The notes: a model not told the origin generated them from the sequence alone. A stretch of 45,789 nucleotides of DNA from Nocardiopsis sp. NRRL B-16309 (GCF_001279585.1 NZ_LGEC01000098.1:1-45789), one strand, 5' to 3'. Numbered from the stretch's first letter, positions 1 to 10,900 are shown. Program-made: numbers and translations.

Positions 1-99
1 TCGAGCGCGGCGGCGGCGTCCGGTGCGTGGTCAACTTCGCGGACGAGCCCCACCCGCTGCCCGAGGGCGCCGAGGTGCTGGTGTCCAGTGCCCCGGTCG
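1..99. repeat. 99-bp terminal inverted repeat of the window, left copy
   Basis: Bases 1-99 are an exact reverse complement of bases 45691-45789. Identity stops abruptly at base 99/100, although the coding tails beyond remain similar. An exact identity block of 99 bases at both ends is what a de Bruijn assembler leaves when a contig begins and ends at the same unresolved k-mer. The repeat lies within a GH13-type coding tail and is not a transposon end. Confidence 0.85.
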
Positions 100-149
100 A
101 CGATGGCCGCCTGCCCGCCGACGCGGCGGTGTGGCTGCGCCTGGGATGA
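1..149 (+). CDS. GH13 alpha-glucosidase-type protein, C-terminal end (5' truncated by window edge)
   Basis: The frame starting at base 3 reads through to a TGA at 147-149 and gives a short beta-strand-rich tail containing VVNFADEPHPLPEGAEVL. This is typical of the C-terminal all-beta domain of GH13 alpha-glucosidase, trehalose synthase or oligo-1,6-glucosidase proteins. These enzymes act on alpha-glucosidic bonds of malto- or isomalto-oligosaccharides in the cytoplasm. Only about 48 codons are present, so no catalytic residue can be seen and the exact subfamily is open. A near-identical tail lies inverted at the right end of the window. The two peptides agree until the last 15 or so residues, where this copy ends WLRLG and the other WLRLL. 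They are therefore paralogues or two sequence contexts of one repeated gene. Confidence 0.6.
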   Translation, partial: ERGGGVRCVVNFADEPHPLPEGAEVLVSSAPVDDGRLPADAAVWLRLG

Positions 150-199
150 GCTGGCTACTGACGGAGTCCACCTGGTCCAGGTGGTGACCCAGGCCCTTA

Positions 200-228
200 A
201 ACGTGTGGCCTCGTGGAGGCCACACGTT
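200..228. terminator. Perfect 13-bp hairpin downstream of the GH13 gene
   Basis: The arms AACGTGTGGCCTC (200-212) and GAGGCCACACGTT (216-228) are perfectly complementary around a GTG loop. The hairpin lies about 50 bases after the GH13 stop codon. There is no T tract, so it would be a strong-stem, U-poor actinomycete-type terminator or a processing stem. A second perfect palindrome, CCACCTGGTCCAGGTGG, lies at 168-184. Bases 229-349 hold nothing else I recognise. Confidence 0.45.
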
Positions 229-353
229 CGCGCGGGAGGCGACGTCCCCCACTTGGGCGTCCTCCCGCTGAGCGGAGTGGGTGGTCAGCGCCAAGATCAG
301 CTGGGACGGAATGATCAAGCGGTGGAAAAGCGTCACGACAAAACCGCGACTAG

Positions 354-1860
354 TACTACATAGCTAGATCTGGATGACTTGCAGCCGCAGGCGCCGCTTG
401 AAGTGGTGCCTGCGTGCTGCAGCCTGGTGGCCGCGCCGATGAGCAGACCAGTAAAGCCCGAGCTCAACGGCGTCCTCATCCTTGCCGATCAGGTTGAACA
501 ACCGGCGGATCTCCCCGATGGACAAGCCGATCAGCCCCCGCCCGGACCGTCTGCGCCTGCTATCGGCCCTCTGGGACGGTTCCTGTCCTGGTGTCCGGGG
601 TGTCCCCGGGGTCGCCGCTGGTTGTCCACAGACCCCGGGCCCCCTTTTTGGACCCGCGGCGCACCACAGCCAGAAAGGCCAGAGCGAGCATCGCCAGGGT
701 GATATGCCGGTACCAGGCCGGATAGATCCGGAACTGGTACTGGTCCAGCCCGGCCTGCTGTTTGGCGGCCTCGAAGCACTCCTCGATCGGCCACCGCGAG
801 CCGATCACCCGGACCAACTCGCACACATCCTCCCCGCGCGGGTTGTAGCAGTGGAAATACGCCAGCTCGCCACTGCCGGTGCTGCGGCGGAACACGTACT
901 GGTGCCCCGCAGTCCCGGACTCGGCCAGCGCCCAGTCATAGACCCGGAAGCCCTTCGCGCCGATCCCGCACGAGCGCCTGTGCCACTCGCCCGGCCCGAT
1001 CGTCTGGGCGAGGAGTTCGACGGTGTCCGTCGAATACCTGCTCGTGGAGAACGAGACGCGGTCGGTGTTCTTCGGGACCGCCATGCAATAGGCGATGTCC
1101 GCCTCTTCCAGGAAGGCGCGCAGGCCCGGGCTCTGCCCGAACTCCTCGTCCGCGGCCACCCAGGCGAAGGGCACACCGGCTGCCACGGTCCGGGCGATCA
1201 TGGCCTGGACCTGCTGCGGGCGGGTGGCGAAGACCAGGTCCTGGGGCACCCGCGCCTGGGCCCGGCGCTGGGGGTCATCGCACCAGGACGCGGCGGGCAT
1301 ATAGAGTTCCCGGTCGATCAGGACCCGGTCGCCGGTGGTGTTGGCATAGGCGAGGAAGGTGCCGATCTGGCAGTTGTCGACCCGGCCCAGCGTGCCGGAG
1401 TACTGCCGTTGCACGCCCGCTGACTTGGTGCCCTTCTTCGCGAACCCGGTCGGGTCGGCGATCAGCACGGCCCGCTCGTCGGCGAAGTGCTCCATGGCGT
1501 AGCCGCGCACATCGTCGCGTAGCTCGTCGGCGTCCCACTCGGTCAGGTTGATGAACCGCTGGATCGCGGTGGGGCGCTTCTCTCCGGTGAACTCCGAGAT
1601 CGTCCAGGAGTTCTTCCGCTCGATCGGTGCCAGCAGTCCCCGCAGGTACTGCCGGAAGTGCTCGCGCGGCTCGGGCCGCACCCACCGGCTTTCAAAACGG
1701 GCGCACAACTCCTCGAACTGCGATTTCCACGCGTGCAGATCTGCGGCTGTCACCGCGTCCGCGGGCTCGTCAGGCTGGAGCATGCGCATACCGTCACACG
1801 CCCCAGCCCGCACCGGCAGAGGAACCAGAAGATCGTTACTGAAGATCTAGCTATGTAGTA
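354..1860 (-). mobile_element. IS701-family insertion sequence with intact ends
   Basis: The element is 1507 bp. Its perfect 18-bp terminal inverted repeats are TACTACATAGCTAGATCT at 354-371 and the reverse complement at 1843-1860. It is flanked by a direct CTAG duplication (350-353 and 1861-1864). A 4-bp target duplication of the form YTAR is the known habit of the IS701 family and agrees with the transposase it carries. Both the TIRs and the target duplication are perfect, so insertion was recent. It landed in the stop-codon region of a decayed DUF2637 gene: the CTAG supplies that gene's TAG. The transposase is frameshifted, so the copy may now be non-autonomous. Confidence 0.9.
364..1813 (-). 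pseudogene. IS701-family DDE transposase, frameshifted near the C-terminus
   Basis: The main frame (560-1813) encodes 417 residues of an IS701-type transposase. It includes the N-terminal region around WISEF/SWTISEF, the DDE-region stretches LIADPTGFAKKG and WVAADEEFGQ, and the late IEECFEAAKQQAGLDQYQ segment with the catalytic Glu. These act in cut-and-paste transposition. The expected C-terminal tail (GLIGLSIGEIRRLFNLIG, then HHFKRRLRLQVIQI) is present but one frame away. It ends at a TAG (364-366) lying inside the left TIR. The two frames meet at the tract AAAAAGGGGG (about 632-651 on the plus strand), where one extra base would explain the break. The restored protein would be about 482 aa, a normal length for the family. 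A +1 slip at the tract during translation is possible but unproven. Confidence 0.8.
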
Positions 1861-2617
1861 CTAGCTCGACGCGGTAGAGGTCAACACAGGTGACTGGTCG
1901 AAGCGCCCCTGCTGCCCCCACTGCTTGACCAGCCTCCCCCAGCGCTCCTTTCGGTGGAAACGCGCCGCGATCTGCTCACCGGTCGGCAGCGAACCATCAT
2001 GGTGCCGGTTCTCCAGCGCCCACGCCCAAGCATCTCGCTGCACCTTGGGCGGAATCCGCTCCTCCTTGGTCCTGTCCTCCTCGATCGGCTCATCATCGGC
2101 AGCCTCCTCTGCCTTCACGACATGCAGATGCCGCCTCTCCTGCTGTCCGGCCGAAGACGATGCCGGCTCGTCGAACAGGGAACCCTTCTCGTTCCCGGAA
2201 GGCGTACGCGGTGCGTCAGCAGTGCGTACGCTCTTCGCAGTCGTGCGGAACTCGCGCATGAGCAGTTCGTACGCACCGATCAGGGCGAAGGACGGCCAGG
2301 CGTGGATGATCCGCGACCACATCGTGGGGTCGGCGACCGCGACGTTGGCCGCGAGGGACGCGCCGGATCCGATGATCAGCAGGGTCCAGGGCAGCAGGCC
2401 GCCCTTGCGGCCGTGGCGGGCATCGGCCAGCAGGGTCATGGAGGAAGCGACGATCATGCCGTCCGCCGACAGCGGGAACAGGGCCGATCTCCACTCCGGT
2501 TCGCCGTGGCGCGCTGAGCGAGTTCGTACATGTGGCTGTAGCTCACCACGGCCGCGATCACGGCCAGCATCAGCACGGCGCGATGGTTGTCCAGCGGGAC
2601 CAGCGGGAAGAACCCAT
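1861..2617 (-). pseudogene. DUF2637 membrane protein, copy 1, frameshifted
   Basis: This is a relic of a DUF2637 protein, a family common on actinomycete integrative elements and conjugative plasmids where it neighbours transfer/spread genes; its biochemical role is not known. The original start is the ATG at 2615-2617, giving MGSSRWSRWTTIA. One base is then missing in the first membrane segment. A later 2-base gain just after HMYELA restores the frame used by HGEPEWRSALFPLS through the rest. Three further membrane segments follow, then a soluble C-terminus ending in a winged-helix-like KERWGRLVKQWGQQ. The last residues (VLTSTASS) replace the ending seen in the intact copy at 12825-13529. They are encoded by a stretch resembling the tRNA-Val attachment core. 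The TAG stop lies in the IS701 target duplication. Confidence 0.8.
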
Positions 2618-2970
2618 CGCAGGTCACCGCCCGTCCAGCGACAGGTCCGCACTCAGGACCAGCGGGCTCAGGCCTGTAGGGGTATGGTTCGAGTCCCCCC
2701 TCCGACGCGAACCCCCATGCTCATTAACTTGGATTGCAGTTCCCTCGTCATCGCGTACTTGACGAAGCGAAGACCACAGCCGACATTTGCTCCAGAAAAC
2801 CCGCAAGAATTAGGCGAGTTGCGCAACTGGCTACTTGCATATCATCACCGCACAACAGGCGGACCCCTCCGACCGCTACCCACCCAACCCGGAAACCATC
2901 ACCCCAGCCGCCGCCGAACGGCTGGGGACCCTGTATGCCCGCGCGGCCGCACCCCGTCCTAGCTTGATGT
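2618..2970. other. Stretch without a recognised gene
   Basis: No convincing coding frame was found between the DUF2637 relic and the transposase relic. GC drops noticeably around 2710-2850. A T-arm-like stretch, GGTTCGAGTCCCCC at about 2686-2699, followed by CTCCGACGC, recalls a tRNA 3' end. The T stem does not pair, so it is at best an eroded attachment-site trace. Confidence 0.4.
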
Positions 2971-3570
2971 TTAACCTGTCCGGTTCTTGTGCTCTGTCAG
3001 AGTCACAGCGCGTTTGAAGGTCTTTCCGACCTCGTGTCGGGACGCGGGACCGTGGTTCTTCGATCCGATCGGGCGTCCGGGGCCGGGAGGGTTTGGGCGC
3101 ACCGGCCGGACAGGCCACCCTCGCCCGGAGGTGGCGAAACCCCCGCCGCACCCGGGCCGGCGTGAGCCGGCCCGGCCGGGCCGCCCGTTCCCAGGGGCGG
3201 CGCAGGTCCTCGGCCAGTGGGCGGGCCAACCGCAGCTGGGTGTGGGCAGCGATCACCAGCCACGTCCACCGGTCGGCGGCCTCGGGCGAGCGGACCCGAG
3301 GAGTGGTCCAGCCCAGGGTCTGCTTGAACAAGCGGAAGGTGTGCTCCAGGTCGAAACGGCGCAGGAACGCCTGCCAGAGCCGGTCCACATGGTCGGCGTC
3401 CGCTCCGGCGGCCGAGGACCACAGCCACACCGGCTTGGGGGCGCGGTCACCAGGCAGGTGCTCCACGCGCAGGCGTACCAGGGTGCCCTCCACGATCGGG
3501 AGCTCACCCTCGTGCTCCAACCACGGGCCACGGTGGGACAGCCGGGGATGCATCCGATCCCAAGCCATCT
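2971..3570 (-). pseudogene. Transposase (IS4-like, NF041680-type) C-terminal remnant
   Basis: The segment AWDRMHPRLSHRGPW through HTFRLFKQTLGW and SPEAADRWTWLVIAAHTQLR is the C-terminal half of a common Streptomyces IS4-like transposase. It carries the late DDE region with the catalytic Glu in the LEHTFR segment. About half of the family's usual length is missing at the N-terminus, where the frame runs into unrelated sequence near 3570. Near the C-terminus the expected ending (HEVGKTFKRAVTLTEHKNRTG, stop TAA at 2971-2973) lies in a neighbouring frame, so there is also a frameshift. It cannot be functional. It lies between the DUF2637 relic and a coiled-coil fragment and shows that the island has been rearranged repeatedly. 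Confidence 0.75.
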
Positions 3571-3599
3571 GCTGCTGTTGGAGCTGGTGGACACGGTGC

Positions 3600-4098
3600 A
3601 GGTGTTCCGGGTCGGGGGCCTGGGTGCGGGGCAGCTCCGCTCAGGGATCTTTCGGACGCGGTCGCGGCGTTCGGGGTCGCGGGTCACATCGCTCAGCTCC
3701 ATCAGGTGACGGCGCTGCATCTGCTCCAGTCCCTCGCGCTCCATCTCAGCCAGCTCGGCCCGGGTGATGGCGCCCTGCTCAGCGATGTGCTCGACCCGCT
3801 CGCGGATCTCCTCGACCTGGTGGCTGATCTGCTCCATCTGGTCTGGGCATGGGCCACATCCCGTTCCATGGCGCGACCCTGCGCGCACGGCCCTCTCGGT
3901 CCAGGTTCTCCGACGATAGAGGGCAGCGGTACCCGTGGGCGGTAGTACCGCGCCGTGGCCGCTACCGGCCACGGCGAAGCCGACCTGGGAGCCGCCATCC
4001 AGAGGGCCTAACCAAGCACACCAACGACTTTTGAGATGAGCTCTACAGGCGACTCCCAGATGGAGAAAGACAATCCCAGCTGAGACGATGAACTGCAT
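3600..4098 (-). pseudogene. Coiled-coil protein fragment joined to the transposase relic
   Basis: On the minus strand, one frame from 3837 downwards encodes a heptad-rich charged helix: MEQISHQVEEIRERVEHIAE, continuing with LAEMEREGLEQMQRRHLMEL and DVTRDPERRDRVRKIPE. The composition is that of a real coiled coil, not of random high-GC sequence. The upstream part of the frame (3838-4098) looks non-coding, and downstream it runs into the transposase relic in the wrong frame. I do not recognise the family. It is probably the surviving piece of a small mobile-element protein cut by the transposase insertion. A genuine short protein starting at the ATG at 3835-3837 is also possible. Confidence 0.35.
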
Positions 4099-4127
4099 CT
4101 GGCCGATGCGTAAAACTTCCGGAAATG

Positions 4128-4955
4128 TTATTCAGAAGAGCGCGAAACCTCCCCAGCGCGAGGGGTCACATCGCTGGCTGACGACTTTTTTCCATCAGCG
4201 AGGTTAGCACTCAACTTCTCCATTTGTTCTACTGACTGCTTGCAATTCTCAACTGCACTAATCAGCATCGTGAGCAAGGCTTTGTCGGGATCTGAAGACT
4301 CCGCTCGGCCGACTAGGTCCAACTCAGAGCTTTGTGTGTCGTCGGGCTTCTGAATCTCTGGATGATTCTCGCCATCCTGAGTCGGAGATTCCCGCTCCTG
4401 GGACGTTCGCGGATCAGTCCCCGCCTGCAACGTAAGAAGACTTATAAGTCGTTCGAGAGACCGGACTGCCTGGTCTTCCTCAGTATCGGCGATCTGCACG
4501 CCTGCAATCACCCAAGGCTCTTCGCGTGACGTGGCTTCTCTCGCCGCAACTGCAACTCCCAATCGGACAAGCTTTCCGACTTCTCGATCAATATCGCACA
4601 CGGCCCGAAGCATCGGGTACGCCTGTAGCTCTTTGACCCCGGGTTCATCGGTTGTAAACGGTCTATAGTGCGCCCAGGGTTCGGGGTTTGGTTCTAGCCT
4701 TGCGATCGCTTCGAGAACAGGACGGAGGTAAGCGAAGGGCTCTGCTCGAAAATGGGCACCACGCTTGCGTTCCCACAGCTTGAGGACAACCTCTCGTGTG
4801 GTCGTCACAAGTTCTTCGTCGTTGGCCTCGGATTCACAGCGAGTAATCAGGTCGGACAGATGGTGGGCCATCCAGCGTCCCACAACGTCACTGTGGTCGA
4901 GCTCATCAGCCAGGTGACGACCTAACCGGAGAACTGGGTCAGAATCAGAGATCAT
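4128..4955 (-). CDS. Uncharacterised 275-aa partner of the giant nuclease-STAND protein
   Basis: I do not recognise this family. The start ATG (4953-4955) lies inside the last codons of the upstream 2171-aa gene: the two overlap by 11 bp, and the AGGAG for this start is in the upstream coding sequence, so translation is probably coupled. Residues 1-170 look helical and globular (DVVGRWMAHHLSDLI, VVLKLWERKRG, PEPWAHYRPF). Residues 175-225 are a polar, probably disordered linker rich in S, T, D and E. A final amphipathic helix (LLTMLISAVENCKQSVEQME) precedes a polar tail. There is no signal peptide, membrane segment or catalytic motif that I can name. The coupling suggests a regulator, inhibitor or target-recognition subunit of the giant protein. 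That role is inference from arrangement only. Confidence 0.85.
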   Translation of the reverse strand: MISDSDPVLRLGRHLADELDHSDVVGRWMAHHLSDLITRCESEANDEELVTTTREVVLKLWERKRGAHFRAEPFAYLRPVLEAIARLEPNPEPWAHYRPFTTDEPGVKELQAYPMLRAVCDIDREVGKLVRLGVAVAAREATSREEPWVIAGVQIADTEEDQAVRSLERLISLLTLQAGTDPRTSQERESPTQDGENHPEIQKPDDTQSSELDLVGRAESSDPDKALLTMLISAVENCKQSVEQMEKLSANLADGKKSSASDVTPRAGEVSRSSE

Positions 4956-7900
4956 GGTTCACTCCTGCTGTATCGATCAGGAAGTACTTGGTGTACGGAT
5001 AAAGGAAGCGAAACCGGTCGTCTTCATCGCCATCCAACTCATCCGGGATGTGACGTGCAGTGGTGCTCTCTAGCCGTCGCTCGATCTCGACTTCAACGAT
5101 AAGCCAACGGTCGAGTCGTGTGAGCAACGATGTGAGCCAAGTACGATCAACAATGAGAGATTCACCAAACGTTCCAGTGGCCTGATTGCCGTCGCCGCGC
5201 TCATCCCATACATGTGAGAGCGCGACGACTTCATCGTTATTGCGCCAAACCCGGAGATCCACATCCGGCTCGATTCCGTCTAACCCCTCCAGGGACACAG
5301 CAGGACGTGTTGGCGGGAACTCAACGCCGGCAGCGTAGGGATCTCGATGATCACAACCGTAGCGGTGGCCGTGAGACTCGATCCAACCTGTGAGCTCGAA
5401 GCCCGGGATGGTAGAGCAGTACTCCTCGTCATTAGCGTCTGGTATGCGGTAGGCGTGCTTATCAGGTGCGCTCTGCAAGGCGCGCAAGAGCGCGGGAGCC
5501 GTACCAGGAGCGACGAGTGCGGTATGCACGCTGACGGTCTCGCTACGCGTGGAGTCCTGAACTTGCCGGAAGCTCCACACAGTGATCTGCTCCGGAGAAG
5601 GGAACAACTCCTCTAAGAACATGTCGACTGTGATCTGATACTTCCAGCTAGGATCATAGTCGGCAGCCCGCTGGTAGGGCGAAGAGACGGGCCGGAGAAC
5701 AGCGTTTGCTGGTGCCGCATCGCGGCGGTCCGCCAACCAGCGCCCGTCATCCCGGCTGACCATATGCGAGTAGAGAAATCGGTCGTACTCCGAGGTGCCA
5801 GAGATTTCGTCCTCGTCGTAGCGCCGTACGACCGGAAAGTACTGCAAGAGCACTCCGGCCACCTCATAAAGGGCCTGCGTGGCCTGGTAGAAGTCCAGCT
5901 CCTCTTCGTTCGGCCAATCATGCTTGTAAGGATGGTTGTCACGCGGATAGAGATCGAGCGTATGGCGCGGGTCGTCTTCCGCACGCCCACGTGATGGCGC
6001 TGCCCACCAATCAACGAGGACTTCGGCTACCATTCTCTCAATAGAAACGTCAGTCATACCGAACGCGTTGGCCAGTGGATGGCACCAGTACTTCTGGAAG
6101 TCGAAGAAGAAACGGAATCGCTCCGGATTTTCGGTGCCGTCCGCCGCGTGTTCGTTCACATCAGGAATGGCATGCCCGGCTGAGTTTATGCCAAATGGCG
6201 CCCCCGCGACTGACGTCGAGGCAGGAGAGTTCGGGGCCGTAGTGATTTGGCTGATGGACATGATTTCGTGTGATGCGACGTTCCGGCCATGGCGAACGAC
6301 ACCGATCGGCTTTCCCGCCGTTTTGAGGTCAGCCTGCTCCTCTTCGGAAAAGGCCAATTGTCCCGCTTGATGGAGTCGAAGTAGGCTGTCGCGTGCGAGC
6401 GGCGTGTTCACCGCATGCGGTGTCGAACGGATGATTCGAATCAGCAAAGGCTGGAATAGAGTCGCAGTTGCCCGACCCAGGGAATCGGCGCACGCTCGAC
6501 TGACTCCGAAGAGAAGCCACTGTCGTGCATGCTTCTCATAAAATTTGAGGCGAGCATCAAGGAATACGGTGGCATCAAGGCGGTTCTCTGCCAGTTCAAG
6601 CAGATACTCTGCAATTTTGGTTCGCCCGAGCGCACACACCATGTGTACGCTGTGCGCCGCTCGCCACCGAGTCTTCCCCGCGGGATCTCCAAGTGCCGCC
6701 CAAATTACACATGCCATCGCGGCGTCGGAATTGTGGGACTGATCAGTTCCTCCGGAAGAGTACCCAACGTGAACCCCCGCTGGCGCGGCATCGTCAAAGA
6801 GGGCTGCGGCGTCGTCAAAGAGCAGTTGGACCTGATTGGTCTCAAGGCGAGTTCCGAGGTGGGTTGCGAGCGCGAATGCCTGCTCAGCAGTAAATCCTGA
6901 TCGGTCAGCGAGGGCTCGGCTCGCTACGCGTGCATAGTCCGTGTCTCGGCCGGTCAGTTCCTTTAGTCTTTCGATCTCGAGCGATTTCCAGGAGACCAGC
7001 AGATAGTCAGAGGCGAGTCGCCGCAGCGAATTCACGAGGCTCTCGTCGAGTGCTGCTTGGGAGGACACCGACAGTTGCCGGCCGTCGAGCGAACTGATGA
7101 GGGTATCCAGAGCCCAGTGGTCGATGGTCGAACAGTGGCCAAAGGCGTTGAGGATATCGGGCATGGCTTCGAGAGCGTTGCTGACGTACTCGAACAGATC
7201 ATCGCGAGCCCGGCTTTCCTGAGCTCGCTCCAAGGCTCTGGCCCAGCCGTCGGTGGTGGATAGATCGAGGTCGTCGAAGGTCGTGGCGGGTGGCACGCTA
7301 GAGAACCGTGCTGACTTGCCAGCCTCTTCCTTGGCCGCGTCGAACGATGCGGCCGAAGCCGTGGCGATCGACAGAAGCAACGATGGATCGATGCTTGCGA
7401 TCGCCTCCCGCGACACACCGGAGGCTCTCAGGATTTCGTCAAGGACGTCCTGTGTCGGCGGGTTGGCCCTCCGGAGTTGGAAGTAGACCGTCAATGCTGA
7501 GGACGCCTGGCTCGGTCTGACGGACAATGCCTCACCCAGCGCATGGTGATCGGGGTAAACGCCACCGAGCGGAAGGAGCGCAAGCGCGGTCAACGGATCG
7601 TCTCTCAGCAACAGGTCCGGAGTGATCGACAGTGCATCCACGAGGGACCTGATGGAGGCGACACGACGGTCCCGCCAACGTGAACCGATAGCAAGTGCCT
7701 CGACCAGCGACAAGCGGGCGATTGTGGACAGGGTATCGGTGTAGTCCAGAGCGTTATCGATGTAGGGTTCCATGCTCTCAGCGATCTGCGCCAGCCGATA
7801 GGCGCGACCGGGCTGATCGCTGGAGTCGCGACCGCCGAGTTTCGCTATGGCGAGTAGAGCGCTCCATCGTGCCCAGGCATCATCACCAATCGCATCGGTG

Positions 7901-10900
7901 GTCTCCAGGGCAGCTTGGAAGTGCACAGCCGCCTCTTCGGAAGACAGTCTGTGGGTCGCACGGGCGAGCAACAAAAAATCGTTCGCGATCTCGCGTGCGT
8001 CTTCACGTGCGTTACTCAGACGCTCATGACAGCGGCGCGCGAGCTGCAATGCTAGTGCCCTGAGTTCTGGATTCGAGGCCACCTGTTGAATGACCTGAGT
8101 TAAGGTGCGGAAATAGAGGGAATCGCGGTTCCGACCGCAAAAATCCAGAATGACCGAGGCATCGAGCGCCTGAGGATGCCGGGAGAGAACACGTGCGATG
8201 AGCGCCATGACAGCATTGACTTTGACCCGGTCGACTTCCTCATCTCGCCTGCCAGGAGATCGACGCTCAAGGAAATCGGTCGCACGCGCCTGGAACTCAG
8301 CGATCGTCTCGGCATTTGGAGTGAGCTGTAGTTCGACCCACAATCCAGCCCAGGAAACAAGCGGTTCGACGTTCGCGCGATACTCACGCAGTTTGGTCGA
8401 GACTTCGTAGCGTTCGCGTTCGCGCGCTTCCTTGACCTGAGTGCCTTCGATCTCCATAGGGTCGAGTTCGCGGCCTTCCAACCAAGCGCACAGCGCAAAA
8501 CCGTCAATGAGGTGCCAGATGTCGCGGTGAAGCCACCCTCCAGTCCGATGGCCCAGGTTTTCAGGCAAGTATCGACGCAGGATCCGGGCCGCCTCAGCCC
8601 GGTCGATGAGACCATGGACGCAAGCGCCAGTCAGCAGCCATGTGACTGCGGTGAGGCCTCCATGAACAGGCTCGCCGTCTTGCACCTGATAGAAATAAAA
8701 GTCGTCATGACCGCTCGGGCTCACCGGCGTAGTTCGCTTCAAGAGCGGTTTGACAAGGTGTCCTACGATGTCTGCATTCAGCTGGATGTCGCGTTCTGCG
8801 CAGGCCTGAGCGATCGCGAGCTTGAGGTACCGCCCCTTCGCGCTGCGAGCCAGATTCATCAGATCCTCGAGTCGGCCTGCGTCGGCGAGGCGTCGGGCGA
8901 GCACGACCCCGACATCGAATGCCAGAGTACGCGGTCGCCATCTTCGCAAAAATCGCACGCAGGTCGGTGCGCCGTCAGTGTTGAGAAGGCCCCAAGCCAC
9001 CTGCAGAATATCCAGTTCTTCGACCCCAGACTCCGTCCCCTGTCGATGTGCCTGCCGCACCCACGCGGTCATCCAAGTGGTCGCGCTGCGGAGTCGGTTA
9101 CGAGCTTGGTCGGTCTGCCCCCTCGCGCCCGCGAGGAGCGCGCCTTCGATCGGCAGGTTCGAGTTCGGCCAATCGGCCGTGAGGCTCCGGGTAGCTACTA
9201 GTTGCTCAAGAACGTGAGGGTCAAGAAATAGCGCTGCTAGATCCGTATTGTCTCGAATCAGGTCGAGACGTCGGGTTCGTCCCGCGGTGAGCGCTCCAAG
9301 CCGCAAAGCGAGCCGGGCTGCGTCAAAGTCACGGTCAGCGCGCAGCGCGGCCGTCAATGCGAAATGCGTTCGCTGTTGCGCTATCTCCCGGCGCTGCACT
9401 TCGTTGCGCTCGGCTACTGGCAACGTGTTATCGGGAAGAAAATCGTCAGAGAGCGCGAGATGCACCAGCTCGTCGAGGCGGCCTGCCTCGAATAGCAACG
9501 CCGGTAGCGAAGCCGAGACATACGCGTCTTGGTCCGCGATAGGCGTGAGGCGGGTGAGGAAGCTGTCGAGATCCTTCCCTTTTGGGCGATAGCGGTCTCG
9601 GAACCAGGTTTCGGTGGGTTCGTCGCGGAACTGCACGGTGCCGCTGTCGACCAGAAGCGGCCGGCTAAGGTCAGACACGAAGCTCAGCACGACGGATTCA
9701 TGGACGTCGGCGAGTTCGGCCAGGACCCGGATGGGGATCATAGGTCGCAGTGCCGCGAGTCCTAGACAGATTGCGTCGATCTCGGTGGCCGAGCGGTGCT
9801 GATTGTCGCGTACCTCGTTCACCTGTCGCTGGATGAGAGAGTCTAGGGAAGCAGTGGGAGAGGTCGGGTTGGGTGCGAGCCACTCCAGCGCTTCGTTCAG
9901 ATCCGACGTGGCATCCAGGACGGTGGCCTGCACTCGGGGGTTGTGGCTAGTCCGCGCATGAAACTCAGCCACGTCTGCGGGTGTCACCGTCGAGAACGCG
10001 AGTTCGAGATGAGCCTGTGTCTCCTCTAGGTCGAACCCCTCAAGCGGAATGTTCTGGTGACGGGCTGGGAGACCAAGCCGATCGATTCGCTCGGTTCGGC
10101 ATGTTACAACGAGGCGAACATTCGATGGGAATTCTTCACGGAGAAGACCATTTACGAAGGATCGGTGTCCCATCTCCTCGGCGATCATGGCAGCGTTGTC
10201 GGCGGCATCGATGACGATCGTGAGAAGTGCTTCCGGCGCCATAATCTCGAGCGTCTCAGCTGCCGTAGAAAGTCGGCGCAAGAAGGTACGCGCGTAATCG
10301 CTTTCGTCGGCGGTAGCAGAAGGGATGACGGGCTCGCACAGCGCCCGTGCAGCCAGCTCGTTCACGAGCTGAACGAAGCCTTGCTTAGCTTGGTGTCGGG
10401 GAGCACTGGACCGGCGGTATGAGCCATTACCGAAGCAGTCAAACACTATGGTGACCGACCCTGCATTTCCGTACTGCATGAGTGCCCTCGCAAGCACGCT
10501 CTTGCCGACACCACCCGGGCCATGAATCACAGTCGGGATTGTTGGCGTACAACGAATCTGATCGGCGATCTCGGCAAACTGGCGCCTTACAAGGGGGCGG
10601 TCTGGCGCTTCGATCAGATTCGGCGCTGGGAGGAGCTGCTCTTCGGAAGTTTTCAGGGCGACCAGCACGTCTGCTCGTTGGACCGCCGGGTTTTCTCCGG
10701 CCACCGAGGTTGCTCGGCTGGAAATCATTTCTCGCAAAAGAAGCGCCTGTTCACCCGGAGCGCCGGGCAGGAGGTCAGCTACCTGGAAATCGAGCAGTCG
10801 GCGGAGTTTGAGGAGTGACGGCGCACGTTCATCGATCGATAGGCGCTGGCACAAGTCCGCGATCTCGTCCGAAGCGAGGAGACCTTCAAGGTGCTCGCGA

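Noticed and set aside
31..336. Minus-strand frame opposite the left GH13 tail
   Set aside because: Half of it is antisense to the GH13 tail and the remainder has no recognisable domain or ribosome site.
2677..2706. tRNA-like 3' end (GGTTCGAGTCCCCC followed by CTCCGACGC)
   Set aside because: The T stem does not pair and no anticodon arm or acceptor partner is found upstream, so it is not a tRNA gene; at most an eroded att trace.
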